64,000 nucleotides of DNA. Source: Pseudoips prasinana. Lineage: Eukaryota; Arthropoda; Insecta; Lepidoptera; Nolidae. The notes under the pieces were generated by a model, which saw only the letters and a list, made by a program, of their open reading frames with translations, had not been told where the DNA came from and ran no database searches. This document shows, in pieces, positions 10,233-19,868 of this stretch (position 1 is the first letter of the stretch; each line of letters begins with the position of its first letter). The stretch is from assembly GCA_951640165.1 (NCBI GenBank), contig OX621260.1:24322001-24386000 (forward strand), in the 5' to 3' direction. Position numbers and translations under genes: made by a program.

Positions 10233-10623
10233 CAGGGTGGCCGAAGAGTTTAGATGAGAAATTTAGACACTTTATGATGAGGAGTATCCGAATCACCCCT
10301 ATGTATGTTCTACGATTTTGCGTTTTAATTGTAGTGGTTGATACTTCGAAGCTTGAGATTTGCAATTCTGTAATGATAAGATAAACCATACTTTTTGGGG
10401 TGTTAGGTTAAACTAATTAGTTAACAGAAAAAAACTAAACCAGAAATTTTCAACAGAACGAGAAAACATCGAAAAATGATGTTAGGCGAAAAATACGAAA
10501 AAACTCACTAAAAAATTTTATATCGCAAACTACGCAAAATCGTAGAACGTACATGGGAGTGATTCGGATACTGCCCCTCGTAAAGTAGTTTTGCGTTTGA
10601 ACGTCAACTCCTCGGCCAGCCTG
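10233..10623. mobile_element. Tc1/mariner-like MITE, TA flanked
   Basis: Left end cagggtggccgaagagtt and right end aactcctcggccagcctg are inverted repeats. Both inner arms also carry inverse gaatcac.cc.atgta.gtt and tacgattttgcg blocks. TA dinucleotides flank both ends (10231-10232 and 10624-10625). The interior is AT-rich and non-coding. Confidence 0.7.
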
Positions 10624-10625
10624 TA

Positions 10626-11017
10626 TATCTATCTATATGAGTGCATTTAATATTTATAATTCATTAACAAAACAAGGAGAGTCATTATAAGTACAACAAA
10701 GTTAAATAACACCGATTACCGTTCTCCCATTGACAGTAACGACTTGTGTAATACGAACCATTTAGCAATTAGGAACGTGAACGTGTAACGTTTGAGTCGG
10801 GAACATAACAAAAAGCCGATGGCTCATACCCATATATTAAGTTAATGGGCTCTGGCACTAAGCACGCCCTTGACTTTAACGAAGCGCCAGAAGAGACGAG
10901 AGCACGAATAAATTTAAATTGGTTGGACGGCGGTCACTCGGTCACGTCACAATGCCCAGCCCAATGCAGCTTAAAGCATAACTTACACACTTTCATTTAT
11001 TAATAATTACAAAGTCT
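10626..11017. other. No recognisable feature
   Basis: Moderately AT-rich spacer. No shared repeat, RNA or coding signal recognised. Confidence 0.35.
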
Positions 11018-11367
11018 ATGGCGGCCAGTCTCAATAGAGACTAGCCAACTGCACAGGACATATTATAGTGCACAATTTTGTAAGTAAACACATGGGCACT
11101 AGAAAGTGTCCAACACTCTCATGATCCGATGGGACGACTAGCAACACGATCACGACTACTTTACTTGCTCGTCGAGGCACGGGGGCATTATACCGCCAAC
11201 TCCCAGACTTCGTGCTAATACTGAGAAATTTTCTTTACGGAAACATCTCAAAATCAGTTTTTGGCCCGACCCGGGATTTGAACGCTGGAAATAGTGTCCA
11301 GCGTTCAAATCCCGGGTCGGGATAAATCTGCAGTAGAACACGCTACCGCTAGACCAACGAGGCAGTC
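11018..11367 (-). repeat. SINE2 copy with inverted B-box duplication
   Basis: The complete minus-strand SINE2 order is present: gcggccagtctcaatagaga, gatccgatgggacgactag, cgccaactcccagacttcg, the tRNA B box and a cgctagaccaacgaggcag head. Within the head an extra inverted copy of the B-box region makes a perfect hairpin (see 11266-11325), so the tRNA-like fold and promoter are disrupted. Confidence 0.8.
11266..11325. repeat. Perfect inverted repeat inside a SINE head
   Basis: Two 25-bp arms (cccgacccgggatttgaacg plus ctgga, and the exact inverse) are separated by a seven-base spacer aatagtg. Comparison with other SINE2 copies shows that the right-hand arm is the extra one. This fits a local template switch. 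Confidence 0.85.
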
Positions 11368-11492
11368 AGTCCAGTTATTACTGCATTACGAGAACATAAC
11401 ATTGCTGTATAGTGCTATGTGGTTGCAACCTATCCGTGGGAGGCGTAGATATTGTCTGAAGACAGCAAACGGAAAGCAGCATCTCTTTTTTT

Positions 11493-11600
11493 AGGGTACT
11501 GTACCCAAAGGGAAAAATGGGACCTTATAACTAAGACTACGCGGTCTGTCTGTCACCCGTCTGAAATTTAACCGCTATAACGACAAATACAAAAAAAAAA
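11493..11600 (+). mobile_element. MITE-B-like 5' fragment
   Basis: Has agggtactgtacccaaaggg, gggaccttataactaagact and a gtctgtctgtcacc run, the layout of the MITE-B 5' end but divergent. Probably a related subfamily. Confidence 0.4.
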
Positions 11601-12034
11601 GAATAAAATGAATATTTACGACGGCTTTCATACAACAAACGTGAATTTTTTGCTAGTTTGCACAATATTGATAACCTCAAAAATGGGAAATCATAATTTT
11701 TATCGTCGGGCGGGTCTCGAACCAGCACCATAGACTAATCCGGGGAAGGTGCTCTGCGTTGAGCTACGAACGATGCACGCTAACATATCAAATTTGTGAT
11801 TCCGTTGTTAGCACCATTCCGGAGGATGTAGGTATTATAATAATAATAATAATAATAATTTATTTCCAGATAATTATCCATCGGCTTTGTTTTCTACAAA
11901 CAAGGCCGCCTGATATGTTCACAGTTGCTTGTGAAAGATCATATCATTATTATCAAAATTAATAAAATTTGTAATTATTACCATATCCATAATGCGTTAA
12001 TAAATTAACGTTGCGTTGAGATCAATACATTTAA
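11601..12034. other. Spacer with a (TAA)n tract
   Basis: A (ataat)/(taa) run at about 11836-11862 is followed by tttatttccagataattatc, resembling a minus-strand LINE tail. A tRNA-like inverse B box (gtctcgaaccagcacc) lies near 11715. No gene. Confidence 0.4.
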
Positions 12035-12211
12035 TCACACTAATATTATAAAGGCGAAAGTTTGTGAGTGTGTATGTTTGTTACTTCTTCACGTCTAAAC
12101 GGCTGGATTGATTTTAATAAAATTTGGTATGGAGTTAGCTGAAACCCTGGATTAACACATAGGCTATAATTTATAAAGTTTAACGCGGTTAAAACCGCGG
12201 GCCACAGCTAG
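12035..12211 (+). mobile_element. Non-autonomous Helitron (Lep-type)
   Basis: Begins TCACACTAATATTATAAAGG and ends with a ccgcgg hairpin region and ccacagctag. The neighbours are A on the left and T on the right, as expected for Helitron insertion between A and T. No Rep/helicase is encoded. Confidence 0.75.
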
Positions 12212-12366
12212 TTTATTATATAACATATCCCACTCAGATAAAAAGCCATCGTGCAGAAAATTCTACTAAACTCAGAGCTACTAACGAATTTCAGAAGCCG
12301 GCTTAATAAAGTTAAAAGAAGATTTCGGGGAAATTAGAGCTGCATGCACGTATATACTCTACCTCT

Positions 12367-12477
12367 GGTAACTTATTACCAGACAACTTGAAACAGACTG
12401 TATATAACACACATTTATTTAAAATAAGGCTAAAACGTTTCCTAATTAAAAAATGTTATTACTCTGTGCATTTGTAA
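12367..12477 (+). pseudogene. LINE C-terminal coda fragment
   Basis: The frame reads GNLLPDNLKQTVYNTHLFKI then RLKRFLIKKCYYSVHL and a stop. This is the typical last segment of CR1/jockey-type LINE reverse-transcriptase proteins (LP..l, LFK..LK.FL, YYSV). The preceding coding sequence is not readable, so it is a 5'-truncated relic. Its 3' untranslated region is interrupted by the SINE1 copy at 12626. Confidence 0.6.
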
Positions 12478-12570
12478 ATGATAATTGTGAAAAAAATTGA
12501 CTAATGTAATGATTTATGCGTAGATTTATTTATGTTATGTTGACTGTTTTTTGTGTTTTATAAATTTATT

Positions 12571-12919
12571 CTATTATATGTTTGACTTGTACCTGACCTA
12601 TGTAAATGTAATTCATATACATAGTCACCGTAACCTAGTTGGTAGTGCTCCTGCCTACGAAGCTGGTGATCCTGGGTTCGAATCCCGGTAAGTGCAAATA
12701 TTTGTGTGTTGAGCACGAATATTTGTTTCTGAGTCATGGATGTTTTCTATGTATATAAGTATTTATCTATCTATATAAGTATATATATCGTCGCCCGGTA
12801 CCCATAGTACAAGCTTTGTTAAGTTTGGGGCTAGGATGATCTGTGTGACATTGTCACTAAATATTATTATTATTATATGTTTGACTTGTCCCTGACCTAT
12901 ATAAATGTAATTCATATAT
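12571..12919. repeat. 48-bp direct repeats flanking a SINE1
   Basis: The segment tatatgtttgacttg.acct gacctat.taaatgtaattc occurs at about 12571-12618 and again at 12871-12919, with SINE1 between. Only a few differences separate the copies. Far longer than a normal SINE target duplication. Confidence 0.75.
12626..12868 (+). repeat. SINE1 copy
   Basis: Full-length copy: caccgtaacctagttggtag, ggttcgaatcccggtaagtg, gtgttgagcacgaatatttg, ggtacccatagtacaagctt and gtgacattgtcactaaatat, plus an (att)n tail. Confidence 0.85.
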
Positions 12920-13653
12920 TTAATTTTAATTAATGCACTTATTTGTAATCACAATTCAGATACAAAGCAAATTGTTTTATGAATAAATAAATACATTCTC
13001 TTGGATGCCGCAATGAATTTAATCAATTTAAAAAGAAAAACCTGGTACAGATATTGTGATATTGTATTGCAAACTGCAAATTTGATCTAGCAAACTGAGC
13101 GCACACCTAAAGATTACATTTGGTTCTCAGATACTAGTAACGTATTTTGCGAAAACAACTGAGAACACACGATAGCATTGTATATTCGATTTCAGTAAAA
13201 ATACATTTGAAAAAGGGAGCCCTGTCTTACTGTGTGCACTCGAGAAGACGGTGAGAATCGCTACGAAGATTGTCTCTGTTTTACATTTGTTTCTATGAAT
13301 TGTAAAATCATACACTTACACGTACAGTAGAAACAAATTCAGTAGATACACATTACTCTTGTCAACGTCCTTATGTTTTAAGATGTAAGGTGGTTTTTTG
13401 TATCGTTATTGTAACCACTGACGTCACGTTGACTAGACGGTACAATAAGAGCTTTCTGATATATTCATGGTTAAAGTTTTGCGGGAATGTGAGAAAATTC
13501 TGTTCCGCGGAAGTTGAACTCAGAAAGTAGTTTATTGATGCTCACTTAAATTGTTAAGTATTTACTTGCTAATTGTTTCTGAAGTGGGAATTATTCCGTG
13601 ATTAATTATCTTGTATCCTAAGACTCTTAAGTGGTTAGGGGTGGTTTTTTTTA
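12920..13653. other. No recognisable gene
   Basis: Unique-looking AT-rich sequence. A 62-codon minus-strand frame near 13127-13315 has no domain or family resemblance, and I do not call it a gene. Confidence 0.4.
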
Positions 13654-13867
13654 AAGACAGCGCCCGCATTTGGGAAATTAATCCCTGTGTCGCGGGGTAC
13701 TTTACAAACATATAATATACGGACACAAATTACATCCAGACAGAACAACTATTTATGGGTCACACAAATACATGTCCGGCGCGGGATTCGAACCCTCGAC
13801 ACGAAGCGGCGAGGCGACTGTCTTAGCCGCTGCGCCACACGTGCAGTCGTGTGGCGCAGCGGCTATA
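13654..13867 (-). repeat. SINE3 copy with hairpin at its tRNA head
   Basis: Minus-strand SINE: inverse B box gggattcgaaccc, gcggcgaggcgactgtctta and head gccgctgcgccacacgtgca. The body has gaaattaatccctgtgtcgc and gggtactttacaaacatata. The head is followed by its own inverse (tcgtgtggcgcagcggc), making a 16-bp perfect stem at about 13831-13867. Confidence 0.75.
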
Positions 13868-13982
13868 TACAACCACTTTTAGAGAATGTAGTATATTGTA
13901 ATTAATATAATTTTAAAACACAGTGCGCGTTGGCCTAGTCAAGAAATAAAACATATTATTTGATGCTTACAAACTAAAAGGG

Positions 13983-14245
13983 CATCATCATCATCATCAT
14001 ATCAGCCGAAAGACGTCCACTGCTGGACAAAGGCCTCCAGAGATTTCCACAATGGCCGGTCTTGCGCTATCCGCATCCAGCGATTTCCAGCGACCCGCAC
14101 AAGATCATCGGTCCATCTTGTACGGGGCCTGCCCACGCTGCGTCTTCCGGTGCGTGGTCGGCACCCAAGAACCTTTCTGCCCCAACGGCCATCGACTCTA
14201 CGAGCTATGTGCCCTGCCCACTGCCACTTCAGCTTGGGGCAAAAG
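13983..14245 (-). pseudogene. RTE-like LINE 3' end, 5'-truncated
   Basis: Translated on the minus strand: KLKWQWAGHIARRVDGRWGR, then GRRSVGRPRTRWTDDLVRVA and GNRWMRIAQDRPLWKSLEAF. This is the hallmark C-terminus of RTE-clade LINEs. Its 3' end is the (atg)n tail seen as catcatcatcatcat at 13983. Only about 80 residues remain, with a small deletion (SLEAF for the SLGEAF of the 43672 copy). Confidence 0.75.
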
Positions 14246-14330
14246 GGCATACACACTGCATATTTTAAGAGTAAAGAAGCTTACACTCTTATACAAACTT
14301 CAGTCTGGGTGTAATTTATCTACATACATC

Positions 14331-14651
14331 ATCATACATATAATAAAATCGTAGGAAAGTCAAAACTGTACATTGAATATTTTTTTAAAAGGATAATTGG
14401 GGCGTGATCTACAATCTATATCGAAGCCAAAAATATAATTTTTAGAATTTTTGTCTGTGTGTCTGTTTGTCTGTATGTATGTCCGGGCTAAACTCTAAAA
14501 GTACTGCATGGATTTACTTCAAATTTAGCATGAAGATTACTAAGACGACGGGTCAACATATAGGCGACATATTATCACGCTATCACCTACGGGGCAGGAG
14601 CTGTGATAATTTATAAAGTTAACCGCGGGTAAAACCGCGGGGCACAGCTAG
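14331..14651 (+). mobile_element. Non-autonomous Helitron, second subtype
   Basis: Has catataataaaatcgtagg near the start, tgtatgtatgtccgggctaa, agtactgcatggatttactt, gtcaacatataggcgacata and the end aaccgcggggcacagctag before T. Copies of this subtype are also at 30107, 46948 and 50559/56339. Exact 5' end uncertain. Confidence 0.7.
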
Positions 14652-14674
14652 TCTATAATATGTAATAAGAAGAA

Positions 14675-14905
14675 CTTCTAGATAAGCTCGAACGCCTGCA
14701 GACCATATGCATTCGCCTTATTTTCGGCCTATGGAAGTACGACGACGTGTCGGAGTTCTGGTTGCAGTTGAAGTGGCTGCATATTCGGCAACATCGGGAC
14801 TGTCATATTCTTTCTCTACTTTATTCCATTATTCATAAACCTATTGCTCCCAACTATCTCTGTGAACGCTTTGAGTATCTGGTGCCTTTATTAGGCATTG
14901 CATAG
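14675..14905 (+). pseudogene. LINE reverse-transcriptase C-terminal fragment
   Basis: A 76-codon open stretch without a start codon: LLDKLERLQTICIRLIFGLW, then KYDDVSEFWLQLKWLHIRQH and LLYSIIHKPIAPNYLCERFE, then a stop. This matches the region after the reverse-transcriptase domain of jockey/CR1-like LINEs (LQ..CIR.IFG, LKWL.I..R, LL..I). It lies just after the Helitron end, with both ends truncated. Confidence 0.65.
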
Positions 14906-15240
14906 TTTTTAGTTCGACGAATCTGATTGTAGCATTTATATCATTTAAAAGAAAAGACCGGGAGAGTAAAAACACTGAATAATTGAATAGATTTCATGCA
15001 ACTTGATTGTTGAAATAAAGTTTAGAACCCTTTTATAATTTACTCATAACCACGGAAGTTGGGAGGGCCAAACAAAAGTTACAATAAAACAAAACAATGT
15101 GTTTAACCCGTTTACGTCACTCATGAATAATATACATGTTTACTGTTAACCCTTTACAAATAAAATTTATAATTACATGATTGAATTGTTTACGTATTTT
15201 GGAATCATAAACTTTCTTTTAATAATATCTTTTAATATGT
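14906..15240. other. No recognisable feature
   Basis: AT-rich spacer, perhaps the 3' untranslated remainder of the preceding LINE fragment. No further signal. Confidence 0.35.
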
Positions 15241-15475
15241 AGGGACAATGTCACACAGATCATCCTAGCCCCAAACTAAACAAAGCTTGTACTATGGGTA
15301 CCAGGCGACGATATACATACTTATATAGATAGATAAATACTTAAATACATAGAAAACATCCATGACTCAGAAACAAATATTTGTGCTCATCACACAAATA
15401 TTTGCACTTACCGGGATTCGAACCCAGGACTACCAGCTTCGTAGGCAGGAGCACTACCAACTAAGCTACGGTGAC
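15241..15475 (-). repeat. SINE1 copy
   Basis: Minus-strand copy with agggacaatgtcacacagat at the 3' end, the tccatgactcagaaacaaat body, inverse B box gggattcgaaccc and head ctaagctacggtgac. Confidence 0.85.
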
Positions 15476-15563
15476 ATACAATAACTACCTTTAATATAAA
15501 AATGCCTGCTTTTTTAGTGCAACATAGTACTAGTAAAAGTTGATTTATAGATAGCATAATATT

Positions 15564-15700
15564 TACAGACGCCAGCACATCAAGCTACCCCAATCTGTCA
15601 AATTTGCCCAATTGAAAGTGAACCTTATGCTTTTGGGATAAAGTTGAAAATCTATAATAGAAAGACAGATTGGGGTAGCTGGATGTGCTGGCGTCTGTAC
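15564..15700. mobile_element. MITE-A copy
   Basis: tacagacgccagcacatcaa at the left and gatgtgctggcgtctgta at the right, exact inverse termini. The middle has the typical cccaattgaaagtgaacctt region. Confidence 0.8.
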
Positions 15701-15702
15701 CT

Positions 15703-15780
15703 ACATCATCATCAGCAGCCTTATATTGTCCACTGCTGGACGGGATATACCGGGTAGCATCATTACCTGTGTAGTAGCTA
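15703..15780 (-). repeat. RTE-type tail fragment
   Basis: catcatcatcagcagcctta then tgtccactgctggacgggat: the inverse of an RTE-type 3' tail, directly abutting the MITE-A copy. Confidence 0.45.
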
Positions 15781-15795
15781 CCATCTAACTGCGGT

Positions 15796-15870
15796 CATGC
15801 GGTTGGCGTGGTTGGTAAATTCTTACCTTTCGCGTGGTTGTGGGTTCGATTCCCACCCAGGAGAGATATT
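15796..15870 (+). repeat. SINE4 head, cut by a SINE1 insertion
   Basis: atgcggttggcgtggttggt, cttacctttcgcgtggttgt and ggttcgattcccacccagg then gagagatatt, where SINE1 begins. In uninterrupted SINE4 copies the gatatt is followed by tgtg. The second half of this SINE4 is not found downstream. Confidence 0.65.
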
Positions 15871-16110
15871 CACCGTAGCCTAGTTGGTAGTGCTCCTGCC
15901 TACGAAGCTGGTGGTCCTGGGTAGAGTCCCGGTAAGTGCAAATATTTGTGTGATGAGCACGAATATTTGTTTCTGAGTCATGGATGTTTTCTATGTATTT
16001 AAGTATCTATATATCTATATAAGTATGTATATCGTCGCCTGGTACCCATAGTACAAGCTTTGCTTAGTTTGGGGCTAGGATGATCTTAGTGTCATTGTCC
16101 CAACATATTA
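15871..16110 (+). repeat. SINE1 copy inserted in SINE4
   Basis: caccgtagcctagttggtag through gtcattgtcccaacatatta. The B box has gtagagtcc in place of gttcgaatcc. Its position right after gatatt of a SINE4 mirrors the insertion at 36779. Confidence 0.85.
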
Positions 16111-16182
16111 TTATTATATTATTATTATAACTTATTTTATGAAGTTGCTATCCCATCATGAGCCTCTTATCTTATTTTCAAC

Positions 16183-16494
16183 TAGCTGTGCCCGCGACTT
16201 CGTCCGCGTGTTAATTAGTTTATTTAGTTTTTTTTGTAAAATAAAAGACTTTTTATAAAATAAAAGTAGCCTAAGTTACTCCTTATTACATTAGCTACCT
16301 GCCAATAAAAGTCCCGTCAAAATCGGTCCAGCCATTTCAGAGATTAGCCGGAACAAACAGACAGACAGACAAAAATTGAAAAAAATGTTATTTTGGTGTA
16401 TGTACCGTATGTATATTCATATTTATGTAGTAAAACCCGGCTATTTCAATATTACAAACAGACACTCCAATTTTATTTATTTAAATATAGATTT
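16183..16494 (-). mobile_element. Non-autonomous Helitron, third subtype
   Basis: Begins on the plus strand with ctagctgtgcccgcgacttc gtccgcg, the inverse of a Helitron 3' end with a gcgga..tcgcgg-type stem, preceded by A. The far end, atttaaatatagat, reads TCTATATTTAAAT on the minus strand. The middle holds gccatttcagagattagccg and a cagacagacagac run. Confidence 0.6.
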
Positions 16495-16639
16495 AATAGT
16501 TATATTCATCTCTTTCCTTAATAATAGTTAAATACGGAATAAGGGAAGGGGCGAGACAAACCCAACACAAGTATTATTAATTACTTACTGGGGCTGTTTC
16601 ATTCACATTTGTTGATATAAACTATTTGAGACTCAATAA

Positions 16640-16870
16640 ATATTTTCATTTCGTCCTCTGCTGGACATAGGCCTCCCCCAAAGGTTTCTATAACGTTGTC
16701 ATTTGGAGAGGTTCGCCGTCGTCACCGCGCTTGACATTCGAGTTGGCGAACGCAGTTAGGTGGTAGCTATAGTTCAGAGGTTACCCTGCTGCCCGACTAC
16801 CTGGTGTATCCCTTAGTCGCCTTTTACGTCACCTGCGAGATGATATAGGGTGGCCTGTTATGTTATTAAT
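16640..16870 (-). repeat. Repeat with RTE-type tail
   Basis: Plus-strand order tcgtcctctgctggacatag, gcctcccccaaaggtttcta taacgtt, gttaggtggtagctatagtt, accctgctgcccgactacct ggtgtat. It is the inverse counterpart of the repeat at 4745-4890. Confidence 0.5.
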
Positions 16871-16875
16871 ATTTT

Positions 16876-17106
16876 TGAAGTTATACTTCTTTTGGCGCGA
16901 TGGAGAAAAATGATGAGAGTGAATTTTTACGATGCGCGCGCACACCGACACCAAAAAATTTAACAGCATGAAGTTAGTTCTAGGTGGTATGACAGTGAAA
17001 TTTTACGTAGCGCGCGCATCGTAAAAATAACAGCATGACGTTAGTTCTAGGTGGTATGAAAATTGATAACTATGTTCAAGTTGTATATTAAGAAGTATAA
17101 CTTCTA
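16876..17106. mobile_element. MITE with gaagttatacttctt ends
   Basis: Left gaagttatacttcttttggc and right ttaagaagtataacttc form inverted ends. Inside are gatgcgcgcgcac and gcgcgcgcatcgtaaaa, inverse of each other, and a 30-bp direct repeat (cagcatga.gttagttctagg) at about 16967 and 17031. No coding. Confidence 0.55.
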
Positions 17107-17134
17107 ACGCGTGTACATAAGTACACACAAGTTT

Positions 17135-17315
17135 TTTTTTTTTAAAGACAACGTCCGCACTCGTTAAATGCATCCCTGTGTCACTGCGTATTTTACAACC
17201 GGACAGACGCAAATTACATGCAAACTCATATTGAATTATATTTATTGAACCCGGGACCCGAAGAGGCTAGCCAAGTATCTTAAACGCTACGTGTCGTACG
17301 TGCAGTCATGTGTTC
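17135..17315 (-). repeat. SINE3 copy, degenerate
   Basis: tttaaagacaacgtccgcac, atccctgtgtcactgcgta, acaaattacatgc-like sequence and the head cgctacgtgtcgtacgtgca, all diverged from the other SINE3 copies. Confidence 0.55.
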
Positions 17316-17696
17316 TTTTTAGGCCGGTAATCACAGGGCTAGAAGTTGCTATGCTCTGTTGATATTATGCACATAGCCGAAAAACAGCTCGACGTAACTA
17401 AATGTTGCTCGTTTGTAAACTGCATTCAGAGATAAAAGAAAGATATCTGTTAGTCAACATGCAATAAAAGTATTTTCTAGCTTTATACTGCTAAGAGGAG
17501 ATTATCTTTTCGCAAGCTGCAATCTAAGTGCCTTCTAGCAGCTCAACACTCAATAAAAACCGGAAAAGTCTTGGCAACTTAGTCAAGAAGAGTCATAAAA
17601 TTTAATGAGACAAATGGGAATTTACAGCGACGGGCAGTTTCAATATTCATTTCTTTTGTTAGAAGACCTTGGTACAACTGTTGTTTGTATTTATTA
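17316..17696. other. No recognisable feature
   Basis: Unassigned sequence. No domain in any short frame and no repeat shared with the rest of the window. Confidence 0.35.
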
Positions 17697-17827
17697 CTAG
17701 CTGTGCCCCGCGGTTTTACCCGCGTTAAACTTTATAAATTATAGCCTATATGTTAATCCAGGGTGTCAACTAACTCCATACTAAACATACACACTGACAA
17801 ACTTTTGCCTTTATAATATTAGTGTGA
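17697..17827 (-). mobile_element. Non-autonomous Helitron (Lep-type)
   Basis: On the minus strand it reads TCACACTAATATTATAAAGG ... acgcgggtaaaaccgcgggg cacagctag. It is flanked by A and T. Same subtype as 12035-12211, with an internal deletion. Confidence 0.75.
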
Positions 17828-17904
17828 TCTTCTTTTAGTGCTTAAAGAGTGTTTTAAATATTTTACTCTTATGTTAATGTTTGTTGTGTGGAGGGGTAAC
17901 GAAT

Positions 17905-18243
17905 TTCAGCGTCACAGAAGTTCAGATCATGAGGTCTTGGGTTAAAATCCCAGGTCGGACCAAAAAGTGATTTTGGAATTTTTACGTAAAAAGAAATTTC
18001 TCAGTGTCAGCCCTAAGTCTGGAAGTTGGCGGCTTTACATCCCCGTGCCTCGGAGAGCACGTAAACTCGTTGGTCCCATACCTGACCTCTTATCCGGTCG
18101 CGTCGCTAGTCGTCCCATCGGTTCATGAGAGTGATGGAATAGAAAGTGCCCTTGTGTTTGTGCACTATAATATGTCCTGCGCAATAGCCTAGTCTCCATT
18201 GAGACTGGCCGCCGTGGCCAAAATTTGGTCGGGAGGACATTAT
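17905..18243 (+). repeat. SINE2 copy, degenerate head
   Basis: ttgggttaaaatcccaggtc (B-box region), aaaaagtgattttggaattt, gtctggaagttggcggcttt, cctcggagagcacgtaaact, gactggccgccgtggccaaa and tcgggaggacattatt. The A-box part is unrecognisable. Confidence 0.75.
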
Positions 18244-18463
18244 TCTGCGGTACTATGATTATCGTACTACGATCTGCATCTGCAATGAATAACTTATATT
18301 TATTTAATATTTTCTGTATATGATGATGATGTATATTTACAAAAAAAGTATATTGTCTAGTACAAGCTTTGCTTAGTTTGCCTAGATGGGGCTGTTTTAT
18401 ATGTACCGGATGTTTTCTGTGTTGCTGACAGCATAGAAAATCGCCACTCCATCCTATCTTCTA
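18244..18463. other. Spacer before the minisatellite
   Basis: Contains tagtacaagctttgcttagt near 18358, a fragment of the SINE1 3' body, followed by unassigned sequence that runs into the array. Confidence 0.4.
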
Positions 18464-19562
18464 CCGCAGACCGGACAGCAGCGACTCTCTGTCCACTATG
18501 ACCCGCAGACCGGACAGCAGCGACTCTCTGTCTACTATGACCCGCAGACCGGACAACAGCGACTCTCTGTCTACTATGACCCGCAGACCGGACAGCAGCG
18601 ACTCTCTGTGTACTATGACCCGCAGACCGGACAGCAGCGATTCTCTGTCTACTATGACCCGCAGACCGGACAGCAGCGACTCTCTGTCTACTATGACCCG
18701 CAGACCGGACAGCAGCGACTCTCTGTCTACTATGACCCGCAGACCGGACAGCAGCGACTCTCTGTCTACTATGACCCGCAGACCGGACAGCAGCGATTCT
18801 CTGTCTACTATGACCCGCAGACCGGACAGCAGCGACTCTCTGTCTACTATGACCCGCAGACCGGACAGCAGCGACTCTCTGTCTACTATGACCCGCAGAG
18901 CGGACAGCAGCGACTCTCTGTCTACTATGACCCGCAGACCGGACAGCAGCGACTCTCTGTCTACTATGACCCGCAGACCGGACAGCAGCGACTCTCTGTC
19001 TACTATGACCCGCAGACCGGACAGCAGCGATTCTCTGTCTACTATGACCCGCAGACCGGACAGCAGCGACTCTCTGTCTACTATGACCCGCAGACCGGAC
19101 AGCAGCGACTCTCTGTCTACTATGACCCGCAGACCGGACAGCAGCGATTCTCTGTCTACTATGACCCGCAGACCGGACAGCAGCGACTCTCTGTCTACTA
19201 TGACCCGCAGACCGGACAGCAGCGACTCTCTGTCTACTATGACCCGCAGAGCGGACAGCAGCGATTCTTTGTCTACTATGACCCGCAGACCGGACAGCAG
19301 CGACTCTCTGTCTACTATGACCCGCAGACCGGACAGCAGCGACTCTCTGTCTACTATGACCCGCAGACCGGACAGCAGCGATTCTCTGTCTACTATGACC
19401 CGCAGACCGGACAGCAGCGACTCTCTGTCTACTATGACCCGCAGACCGGACAGCAGCGACTCTCTGTCTACTATGACCCGCAGACCGGACAGCAGCGATT
19501 CTCTGTCTACTATGACCCGCAGACCGGACAGCAGCGACTCTCTGTCTACTATGACCCGCATA
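18464..19562. repeat. 39-bp minisatellite, about 28 units
   Basis: Tandem unit of 39 bp, for example cgcagaccggacagcagcga followed by ctctctgtctactatgacc. Units differ only by a few recurring single-base variants: gcgactct/gcgattct, agaccgg/agagcgg and rare singletons. Because 39 is divisible by three and the unit lacks stops in two forward and two reverse frames, very long open frames of 13-residue repeats appear (MTRRPDSSDSLST and YYDPQTGQQRLSV on plus; VIVDRESLLSGLR and AGHSRQRVAAVRS on minus). None has evidence of being a gene. It is more GC-rich than its surroundings. Confidence 0.9.
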
Positions 19563-19628
19563 CTGCGATCGCCAACCCGTCTTCCAAGCGTGACAATTAT
19601 GGCATGTCTCTCCAAATGATGGACACAA
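19563..19628 (+). repeat. RTE-type tail fragment flanking the minisatellite
   Basis: cgatcgccaacccgtcttcc aagcgtgacaattatggcat continues straight from the last repeat unit. The same block occurs in the RTE-tailed repeats at 1558 and 35925, suggesting that the 39-bp unit expanded inside such an element. Confidence 0.55.
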
Positions 19629-19868
19629 CTCCATAGTAGAAATCTTTTAGAAAGAACTTATTTTAAGTGTAAGGTAGCTATAACAAACTACCTGAATACA
19701 CTTAATTATGAAAAAACTGAGAATATGATATATTTTATACAATGAATCCTGGTACTATCGCAACTTATTAATGCTTTAATTCTATGGATTTTAGCTACAC
19801 ACCACCTGCACTTAACTCACGCAACACACAGTACACAATTAATTTTTTTTATACTTTTTATTTTGTTT

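Noticed and set aside
18464..19562. CRISPR-like array
   Set aside because: Repeats are contiguous with no spacers, and the sequence is from an animal.
18357..19636. Four overlapping open frames of 342-425 codons on both strands in the 39-bp array
   Set aside because: They arise because the unit length is a multiple of three and has no stop in those frames; no domain, and flanking ends are fragments of SINE and LINE. Not called as genes.
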